28,086 nucleotides of DNA from Alphaproteobacteria bacterium (lineage in GTDB: Bacteria > Pseudomonadota > Alphaproteobacteria > Rs-D84), in NCBI GenBank assembly GCA_017937735.1, contig JAGBCZ010000011.1, forward strand, positions 1-28,086, read 5' to 3'. This document shows positions 12,080 through 18,290 of this stretch, piece by piece; positions within the stretch are counted from its first letter, which is position 1; the number at the start of each line of letters is the position of its first letter. The notes under the pieces were generated by a model. It searched no databases, was not told the origin of the DNA, and was given only the letters and a program-made list of their open reading frames with translations. The position numbers and the translations under genes were made by a program.

Positions 12080-13432
12080 TTATACCAATCCAACATTTCG
12101 TTCTGTGCCATACAACAGCAAATCACCCCGTGCATTTTTCTGTCTGATTTGCTTAATCGCATCATTAAAGGATATTGTTTTATTATCTGTATTTTTTACA
12201 GTCTGTAAAACATCCCGTCCAACTTCAAAACCTTTTAAGAAATGTTCTACGGTTGATTTATGTCCTGTTTTTGCAACATCCAGCGCATATTTAATTACAT
12301 CATCTGTCATCAAGAAATGTCCATTTTGATACACACGATTTAATTCTATTTTCGAGAACGCATCCCGTGGCAAATTCAAAAAGTCTTCGGCAGTTATTGC
12401 ACCAACCGCATACATTGCGCACCACCAGCGGCGTTTTAATGTACCGACCCGCCATTTGTCTGCGCCGTTATAGACCACAAACGCATCTGCCACCTGTTGC
12501 TTATTTTTTGCGATTGAAATTTTCGATGCAATAGGTTTAATATCAGCCGGCCGTTGATATCCTGCACATGCCAACGCAATCATTTGTTGTACATTTATAT
12601 TTGGTTTATCTTTTATCGCCCTTTGCAAGGCAGGCATTGTTTCAAACAACAGATGTCTGCGTGCCTGATTATAGTTATAATCCTTGGACCAGCGTTTTGT
12701 ATCGCCAAGTCTGTTTTCATATCTATGCAGTTTGCCATTATCATCATATCTGTAATACCACGTACAGCCCAATCCATTTGTTTCACGATTTTCACTGCCG
12801 TGTTGCTTTGATATATCCCGATATGTTTCCAGTTCTGTTAATCCGACTGCGATATGCGCCCAATATTCATCTGTTGCTTTTTTAACAAAATCTTTATCAT
12901 TTGGATTGATTTTTTTTAACACACTTTTTTCTTTGTTTTGGACAACTACTTCGTGTTTATCTTGATTTTTTTCTTTATCGTTATCCAGTTCATTTAAAAT
13001 CAGATTTCCACCACTGAACACAATTGTTCCCATCGCCATAAAGTACAACAGATAACTTTCTATCCATGGGTGTTTTTTTATAAATTTTGTTGCTGCATTT
13101 TTCTGGGACACTTGTTCCATACTTCTGATTAAATAATTATCCACCAAAACAGTATTTAGGCCCCGTGTTAAATATTCCAACAACCATAACACAGATACAC
13201 CTGATATTTTTCCTGTTTGTTGTGCAACCTCGCTGGACCAAGTTTTTAATTTTTTTGTATTTAATTCAATGGTATTGCCACCCTGATTATTTTTTTTAAC
13301 CACCAACAAATCAGACAAATGGGCCGTATCAGGAATTGTTTTGCGCTGCAATTTCAAGCGAATTTTTTTCAGATTATCCGCAGCACTACGGATATCATCA
13401 CCACGTTTTTGCGCAACAGTTTTTTTGTTCAT
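12080..13432 (-). CDS. Membrane-anchored lysozyme-like (GH24-type) protein
   Basis: The 450-residue protein has a basic cytoplasmic N-terminus (1-120), one transmembrane helix (about 124-146, IESYLLYFMAMGTIVFSGGN) and a charged linker. Its C-terminal region from about 190 resembles phage-type lysozymes: LTELETYRDI with candidate catalytic E202 and D206, ETNGLGCTW (217-225), a MIALACAGYQ helix, FVVYNGA, and GTLKRRWWCAMYAVG (330-344), the counterpart of the lysozyme GL-x-x-RR-x-x-E helix. If correct it would cut peptidoglycan in the periplasm or be a catalytically reduced relative. It lies 2 nt after the mucR-like gene and 16 nt before ybeY-lnt, so all three are probably cotranscribed. The lysozyme reading is moderate. 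Confidence 0.65.
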   Translation of the reverse strand: MNKKTVAQKRGDDIRSAADNLKKIRLKLQRKTIPDTAHLSDLLVVKKNNQGGNTIELNTKKLKTWSSEVAQQTGKISGVSVLWLLEYLTRGLNTVLVDNYLIRSMEQVSQKNAATKFIKKHPWIESYLLYFMAMGTIVFSGGNLILNELDNDKEKNQDKHEVVVQNKEKSVLKKINPNDKDFVKKATDEYWAHIAVGLTELETYRDISKQHGSENRETNGLGCTWYYRYDDNGKLHRYENRLGDTKRWSKDYNYNQARRHLLFETMPALQRAIKDKPNINVQQMIALACAGYQRPADIKPIASKISIAKNKQQVADAFVVYNGADKWRVGTLKRRWWCAMYAVGAITAEDFLNLPRDAFSKIELNRVYQNGHFLMTDDVIKYALDVAKTGHKSTVEHFLKGFEVGRDVLQTVKNTDNKTISFNDAIKQIRQKNARGDLLLYGTERNVGLV

Positions 13433-13434
13433 CT

Positions 13435-13791
13435 TTACTTTCTCCCCAGACCGGTTTTCTTGGCGATTTTTGACCGCTTTCTTGAATATGCAGGTGCCAC
13501 AAACGGATAGTCATTTGGCAACCCCCATTTTTCACGGTATTCGTGCGGTGTCAGGTTGAACTTACGTTTTATATATCTGCGCAACATGACATGCCACGTT
13601 CCATCTTCCAGACATTGAATTTTATCAGGGTGCACAGAATCTTGAATTTGTTCTTCGGTGACAGTTGTTCCACGCAAAATTTCACGTGCGTTTTTCACAG
13701 CCACTTCCATTGTTAACTTTGGATTAGCAGAAATTGCTGCCGCTGCCAGATTTGCAACAGCCAACGTAAAATCAGAATTTTTATTTACCAA
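13435..13791 (-). CDS. MucR/Ros-family transcriptional regulator lacking the zinc-site histidines
   Basis: MucR/Ros proteins are alphaproteobacterial regulators with a prokaryotic zinc finger that bind AT-rich DNA and silence genes in a nucleoid-protein-like manner. This 118-residue protein has the family hallmarks: an N-terminal helical region, SVHPDKIQCLEDGTW, NLTPHEYREKWGLPNDYP then FVAPAYSRKRSKIAKKTGLG. In the finger, C60 is kept, but the two histidines of the usual SLKRHLRTH segment correspond to Y73 and K77, so the classical zinc site is lost. Some rhizobial relatives also work without zinc. The start is a TTG with AAAGGA 10 nt upstream. It heads an operon with the lysozyme-like gene and ybeY-lnt. 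Confidence 0.9.
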   Translation of the reverse strand: MVNKNSDFTLAVANLAAAAISANPKLTMEVAVKNAREILRGTTVTEEQIQDSVHPDKIQCLEDGTWHVMLRRYIKRKFNLTPHEYREKWGLPNDYPFVAPAYSRKRSKIAKKTGLGRK

Positions 13792-13822
13792 CTTGCCATT
13801 TCCTTTATATTTTAATAGAATA

Positions 13823-13831
13823 ATTATAACA
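13823..13831 (-). promoter_or_regulatory. Extended -10 promoter for the mucR-like operon
   Basis: TGTTATAAT on the minus strand (TGn plus a consensus TATAAT at 13828-13823) predicts a start about 25 nt before the TTG start at 13791. The -35 region (TTTTAT, 17 nt upstream) is poor, as is common with extended -10 promoters. Confidence 0.6.
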
Positions 13832-13861
13832 CAAATAAACCCTAAATAAAAGCCAAGTCAA

Positions 13862-15133
13862 ATGACACGACCACTTGCAGATTTAATGCGACCGAACACA
13901 ATTGATGACATTGTGGGTCAAACTGTATTACTTGGTGAAAACGGCATTGTGCGCCGTATGGTTGAAAATCAGAAATTATCAAATCTGATATTATGGGGAC
14001 CACCCGGGTGTGGCAAGACAACAATTGCACGTGCGTTGGCAAATTCTGTTGATATGGACTTTGTTCCGATGTCTGCTGTATTTTCTGGAACATCTGATAT
14101 AAAAAAGGCAATGGATGCCGCCCGTATGAACCGTGACATTGGTCGCAATACATTATTATTTATTGATGAAATTCACAGATTTAATAAAACCCAACAAGAC
14201 ACATTGTTGCCATATCTCGAAGATGGGACGGTTGTATTTATGGGTGCAACCACCGAAAACCCCAGTTTTAATTTAAACAACGCATTATTATCACGTTGTC
14301 ACGTGGGCGTATTGTCTGGTCTGTCCAGCGAAGATTTATTGACACTGATGCAACGTGCCGAAGATTTTTTGGGCAAGAAATTACCACTGGACGAAAACGC
14401 ACGTACACATTTGGCACAAATGGCAGATGGCGATGCCCGATTTTTACTGAACACTGTTGAATACTTAATTAACGCAAACTTTAAAAAGTCGTTAACGCCG
14501 GACGCCTTGGATTCCGCCGTACAGAAACGTGCGCCATTATCTGACAAGCATGGTGATGAACATTATAATTTAATATCCGCTGTACATAAATCCCTGCGTG
14601 CCAGTGACACAGATGCGGCCCTGTATTGGACGGCCCGCATGATGACATCTGGTCAAGATCCAATGTATTTATTCCGCAGACTGACCCGATTTGCAGTCGA
14701 AGATGTTGGCCTTGCCGATCCAAATGCATTACAGGTTGCGATTGCTGCATGGAACGCATACGAACGACTGGGCAGTCCCGAAGGGGATTTGGCCCTGACA
14801 CAATTGGTTATATATCTTGGCACAGCACCAAAAAGCATTGGCAATTACAAGGCGCAAAAGGCTGCATATGCTGCGGCCCGTGCAACAGGTTCTTTGATGC
14901 CACCTAAAAATATATTAAACGCCCCAACAAAAATGATGAAAGATTTGGGCTATAACGATGGATATATTTACGACCCAGATACAGCAAACGGTTTTTCCGG
15001 TCAGAATTGTTTTCCGGAAAGTATGGGACGTCAAAAATACTATTTTCCTGTTGAACGTGGATTTGAACGCGAAATAAAAAAGCGTCTTGAATACTGGGAT
15101 AAACTGCGTGAACAATTAAAGAAAGATCAATAA
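13862..15133 (+). CDS. rarA: Replication-associated recombination protein A (RarA/MgsA), AAA+ ATPase
   Basis: RarA is a clamp-loader-like ATPase acting at stalled replication forks. The 423-residue protein starts RPLADLMRPNTIDDIVGQ and carries Walker A (GPPGCGKT, 46-53), Walker B (LLFIDEIHRF, 98-107), sensor 1 (GATTENPSF) and the arginine-finger segment ALLSRCHVG. The C-terminal RarA-specific region follows, with LYWTARMMTSGQDPMYLFRR and KSIGNYKAQKAAYAAAR. Length is normal. The gene is divergent from mucR. No clear ribosome site precedes the ATG at 13862. A strong bidirectional terminator follows. Confident. Confidence 0.96.
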   Translation: MTRPLADLMRPNTIDDIVGQTVLLGENGIVRRMVENQKLSNLILWGPPGCGKTTIARALANSVDMDFVPMSAVFSGTSDIKKAMDAARMNRDIGRNTLLFIDEIHRFNKTQQDTLLPYLEDGTVVFMGATTENPSFNLNNALLSRCHVGVLSGLSSEDLLTLMQRAEDFLGKKLPLDENARTHLAQMADGDARFLLNTVEYLINANFKKSLTPDALDSAVQKRAPLSDKHGDEHYNLISAVHKSLRASDTDAALYWTARMMTSGQDPMYLFRRLTRFAVEDVGLADPNALQVAIAAWNAYERLGSPEGDLALTQLVIYLGTAPKSIGNYKAQKAAYAAARATGSLMPPKNILNAPTKMMKDLGYNDGYIYDPDTANGFSGQNCFPESMGRQKYYFPVERGFEREIKKRLEYWDKLREQLKKDQ

Positions 15134-15157
15134 AAATTCCCCAAACGGGGAATTTTT
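15132..15157. terminator. Bidirectional terminator between rarA and the 15156-15926 gene
   Basis: AAAAATTCCCC (15132-15142) and GGGGAATTTTT (15147-15157) form a perfect 11-bp stem around AAAC, with A and T runs on either side. It overlaps the stop codons of both converging genes. Confidence 0.88.
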
Positions 15158-15926
15158 ATTTCGCTTCTAATTTACGCTGATTGTTCAAATACGACTGTCG
15201 TTTTTGGAACAAACAAGTTCTAAAATCATTTAAACAACTTTGAAATACCTTCGAAGACGAGTTTGTTTTTATCTTTGCCACATCCTTACAAGCCTCCTCT
15301 TTTATTTCACACTCCTTATCACCATCATGAAACAGGGTCTTGCTTAATGCAGTCAAATCATTAACTAACTGTTGTCTAATTTCTGCAGTTGTTTTATTTC
15401 CATTCCCAGATTGACTGTAGATAGATTGAAAATTACTTTCATAACAATCTAACTTCTTTTCCGGATCAAATATATTCATACAATTAGACACACCAACAGA
15501 CATATATACAGATCTATCTTTATCACGCCATGATGATGAAGACGAACTATCATCAGATGATGATGCGCCTGCCGCCTGCAATGTTGCAGTCAACGTTGCC
15601 TTTTCCAACTGTGTTTTCAATCGTCTTATCATTGCTTCCAGATATTCGTATTGTTTATACATTTGCTGGGCAATAACTGTTGTTTTTAATGCAATAACAT
15701 CCTGCATCAATGACCGTGTTTCGTATGTTGGATTTTTTGTTTGTCCAACATTATAGACATGTGTTGAACACAAGGCCAAACTGGGTACAATATAATCATT
15801 ATCTGGATTTTCACAACCATTTGATACAGCTGCCCATGTTGGCATCACCAACACACACCCCAGCATTACGCCAGTTATAAAAATTTTAGCAAAAATATTT
15901 TTTACTGTTTTCACTATAAACCCCAT
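15156..15926 (-). CDS. Hypothetical secreted protein with helical core and Ser-rich insert (256 aa)
   Basis: No family recognised. An N-terminal signal peptide (to about residue 32, ending MPTWAAVS) directs export. A helical stretch (about 70-115, MYKQYEYLEAMIRRLKTQLE) is followed by a low-complexity Ser/Asp tract (SSSDDSSSSSSW) and a Cys-containing C-terminal half (SNCMNIF, KLDCYES, KECEIKEEACKDV, QSCLNDFRTCL), probably disulfide-bonded in the periplasm. The ATG at 15926 lies inside the end of the upstream gene, overlapping it by 13 nt. A GTG at 15914 forming TAGTG with the upstream stop is an equally plausible start and keeps the signal peptide. The tight link suggests the two products act together. 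Confidence 0.72.
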   Translation of the reverse strand: MGFIVKTVKNIFAKIFITGVMLGCVLVMPTWAAVSNGCENPDNDYIVPSLALCSTHVYNVGQTKNPTYETRSLMQDVIALKTTVIAQQMYKQYEYLEAMIRRLKTQLEKATLTATLQAAGASSSDDSSSSSSWRDKDRSVYMSVGVSNCMNIFDPEKKLDCYESNFQSIYSQSGNGNKTTAEIRQQLVNDLTALSKTLFHDGDKECEIKEEACKDVAKIKTNSSSKVFQSCLNDFRTCLFQKRQSYLNNQRKLEAK

Positions 15927-17935
15927 TTCATCGCCGGTATCGTTGTATCCAATGAAGTTGTTTTTAATGTATAGGTACTAGCAGGTTGTATAGATACAAG
16001 CGTACCATTTTGGCATTCCTTCATAGAATCACGTTCAGTCATTTCTATTGAACCGCACATACATTTATTATCTTTATACGTCCCTTTATTACTTTTACAG
16101 AACGTCTCTGTCAAAGTGCTGATACAAACACCACCAACGTTACTTTTTGCACCACATTCACAACCTGTATCTGTCCACTTTCCACCAGAACTGGTACAAT
16201 TATCTCTCATTTTATTTTCTTCTTTTTGTGCTTCATTTGGATCCATACATCTTGCAAGATTATAATTGAATGAATGACCGCTTGTTTCACAAACACATTT
16301 ACCATCTTTCCATTCTGCGTTCCAATCCGTAGACCCCTCACAAACACATCTCTTACGGTCACTGTTTGATACATTCTTACATTTTTCTAAAACAGATGTT
16401 GCAACATTATTACTTGTTTCAACCAATGATGCGCCACCTTTTTCTGCATAAGGTTCCAACTGTTTTTCTGTGATACAAACTTGCTTTGGCAATGACTTGG
16501 TTGCTGCGATTTTCTGTAATTCTGGATACGACCCATCACCAACATGACAGTATTTTATAAAATCCATCTCTTTACATTCTTTACCGCTTTTATTAAACGA
16601 ACTTGACAGACATGTACTTGGGGCATCCTGTTCCAAGATACGTTGCAGTGTATCGATATCGATTGATGCCTGCTTTTTACGATTTGCAAACAATCCACTT
16701 GCATCCAGTGCCGCTGATGCACATCCAATGCGTACCATTGAATCATTTGCATCATTCTGTGCAGGATCCAACAGACCGCGTTGTACATCTTCTTGATTTG
16801 CCAGCACACGATGTAATGTACAAGACGGACTATCCTGGGCAGGAATAACCTGACCCAGTGAACACGGATGCTGTCCCTTGGTTGTTTCACTTGGGGTTGA
16901 ACGCCCATTTGGACAATTAGTATTATTATAAGAATAGCGTGCTGTATCAGAACACAAATATTCGCCCCACGAATTACACGAATTACTTAACATCAAATAA
17001 ATTTCTGTGATATCAACACCCACAGATTGTGCAATAATCAACGCATCATACAAAGAATCCAGAACCGTGTTATATGGGTCAAAGAATTGCCCTGCTTTAT
17101 CCTTAAATGTTTTTACACGTTTTGGTCCGGTACAATTATTACCACGTGCATCACATCCAGCATATTCAAACGCAGTCAACATTGTTGATTTTAAATCTTT
17201 CAGTGCAATTTCTGCATTTTCAATTTCACTCATAACCTGGCCGGTTATTTGCTGACGTACCAAAATATCATCAGACACACCTGCATTGATTGCAGCCTGT
17301 TGCGCCACTGTAACCCCTGGTGCCGTTTGTGCATCAATCTTTGCTTGTTGGGCGGCCGCCGCCTCGGCCTGGGCCTGGGCGACCAGTGCCTTTTGTTCAT
17401 CCAGTGCTGCCTGCATCTGTTGCATTTGTTGTGCATTTTGTGCCTGCATTTGTTGTTGCATCTGGGCCATCTGTTGTTGCATTTGTGCCATTTGTTGGCT
17501 ATTTTGTGCGGCCGCTGCCTGTGCTGCGGCTTGCTGTGCAGCCAGTTGTTGTTCTTGCAACTTGGCCGCAGCATTTGCAACAATCTGTGCAGAAATGTAT
17601 TCTACCAATTCTGCACCATGTTTTTTACAATCTTTGTTTGAATTCACGCAACCTTCGACAACAGGTTTTGCAATATCCATTGTTGTACATGCAGAACACT
17701 TTGGCTGGGCGCAACGCAAAATCAGTGAATTACAATTTCCAAAATCAGCAGTCGCACCACCTGCCCCACCGGCCAAGGTACGATTGTTCATCAACGTATT
17801 CCAATTATTGTTATTCGCAGTCCCAGTTCCGTTCCATGCTGTTAAATTACTGCCCGCAGTGGTTGCAACCTGGGCGCCAGAAACGCATGGCGCAAAAAAC
17901 AAGCACAACAATAAAAATCGCTTAAAATATTTCAT
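15914..17935 (-). CDS. Large secreted Cys-rich protein with a Gln/Ala/Met-rich coiled coil (673 aa)
   Basis: I do not recognise a named family. A signal peptide (MKYFKRFLLLCLFFAPCVSG) is followed by a short domain with cysteines (LILRCAQPKCSACTTMDI), then a low-complexity helical stretch (about 115-215) built on repeats of MQQQMAQ-like units, likely a long coiled coil. A central Cys-containing region follows. Near the C-terminus, three related modules of the form C-x(4,9)-[WY]-x(2,4)-G/D-x-x-C-x-C occur: around DGKCVCETSG, TDTGCECGAK and KDNKCMCGSI. These look like small disulfide-rich EGF-like units. An extracellular or periplasmic structural or adhesive role is possible. It probably shares a transcript with the 15156-15926 gene. 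Confidence 0.75.
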   Translation of the reverse strand: MKYFKRFLLLCLFFAPCVSGAQVATTAGSNLTAWNGTGTANNNNWNTLMNNRTLAGGAGGATADFGNCNSLILRCAQPKCSACTTMDIAKPVVEGCVNSNKDCKKHGAELVEYISAQIVANAAAKLQEQQLAAQQAAAQAAAAQNSQQMAQMQQQMAQMQQQMQAQNAQQMQQMQAALDEQKALVAQAQAEAAAAQQAKIDAQTAPGVTVAQQAAINAGVSDDILVRQQITGQVMSEIENAEIALKDLKSTMLTAFEYAGCDARGNNCTGPKRVKTFKDKAGQFFDPYNTVLDSLYDALIIAQSVGVDITEIYLMLSNSCNSWGEYLCSDTARYSYNNTNCPNGRSTPSETTKGQHPCSLGQVIPAQDSPSCTLHRVLANQEDVQRGLLDPAQNDANDSMVRIGCASAALDASGLFANRKKQASIDIDTLQRILEQDAPSTCLSSSFNKSGKECKEMDFIKYCHVGDGSYPELQKIAATKSLPKQVCITEKQLEPYAEKGGASLVETSNNVATSVLEKCKNVSNSDRKRCVCEGSTDWNAEWKDGKCVCETSGHSFNYNLARCMDPNEAQKEENKMRDNCTSSGGKWTDTGCECGAKSNVGGVCISTLTETFCKSNKGTYKDNKCMCGSIEMTERDSMKECQNGTLVSIQPASTYTLKTTSLDTTIPAMKWGL

Positions 17936-17948
17936 ATTCTCTCTATAA

Positions 17949-17962
17949 GTAAAATTTTACCA
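17949..17962 (-). promoter_or_regulatory. Extended -10 promoter overlapping a 12-bp perfect palindrome
   Basis: TGGTAAAAT (17962-17954, minus strand) is an extended -10 element. It overlaps GTAAAATTTTAC (17949-17960), a perfect palindrome that could be a repressor site. The predicted start leaves a leader of about 11 nt with a purine-rich AGAGAG before the ATG at 17935. Confidence 0.5.
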
Positions 17963-17997
17963 TATTTTAGCCCCATATAAAAGCAAAAAATGAAAAA

Positions 17998-18076
17998 AGT
18001 GATTAGTGTTAGCGGTTAGTGATAAGTGAATACTGTAATTATTCCGACTGACCACTAACCACTTACACTAGTCACT
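17998..18076. repeat. Imperfect inverted repeat, 27-bp arms
   Basis: Left arm 17998-18024 and right arm 18050-18076 are complementary except for about six positions, around a 25-nt loop. The arms are made of TTAGTG/CACTAA-type words, a composition seen in dispersed intergenic palindromes. No T run follows. It opens the 350-bp gene-free gap 17936-18286. Confidence 0.7.
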
Positions 18077-18183
18077 AAATAAATTAGAATGATTTAGATA
18101 AAAATAAATTGGGAATCGTAGTGTACAAACGCTACATGAATTGCCGGCACCGTTTAGATGAATTATTATCAGCAGATTTTTAG
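18077..18183. repeat. Tandem palindromic repeat, unit A (107 bp)
   Basis: Unit A shares with unit B an identical 23-nt opening block (18077-18099), a central block GTAGTGTACA...TACATGA (18118-18139) and AGATGAATTATTAT (18156-18169). Between them lie two segments that differ from unit B. Its central block folds as GTAGTGT-ACAA-ACGCTAC (7-bp stem with one G-T pair). The outer arm that would pair with 18140-18155 is not complementary here, so this unit looks decayed or altered on its left side. Confidence 0.7.
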
Positions 18184-18290
18184 AAATAAATTAGAATGAT
18201 TTAGATGCGGAACGGTCCCGATGGTGTAGTGTACAGAAGTTACATGAGCCATCGGGACCGTCCACAGATGAATTATTATAATTTATTTAT
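18184..18290. repeat. Tandem palindromic repeat, unit B (about 107 bp), intact hairpin
   Basis: Unit B begins with the same 23-nt block as unit A (18184-18206). ACGGTCCCGATGG (18212-18224) and CCATCGGGACCGT (18249-18261) are a perfect 13-bp inverted repeat around the central block GTAGTGTACAG...TACATGA. The outer flanks also pair imperfectly (AAATAAATTA...AAT.ATT with its reverse complement near 18271-18287), so nearly the whole unit is one long palindrome. Its right edge overlaps the ftsK stop codon. Confidence 0.75.

Noticed and set aside
12064..12165. Upstream start for ybeY-lnt adding 34 residues
   Set aside because: It would overlap the preceding gene by 86 nt. YbeY normally begins at the residue encoded at 12063.
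17249..17948. Long plus-strand frames (up to 220 codons) opposite the secreted coiled-coil gene
   Set aside because: The Ala/Cys-rich products are the antisense of the Gln/Ala repeat; the minus-strand frame has a signal peptide, ordered Cys modules and a promoter.
18077..18290. CRISPR or short guide array
   Set aside because: There are only two units of about 107 bp, the variable parts are self-complementary in unit B, and no cas-like gene is nearby. A palindromic repeat family fits better.
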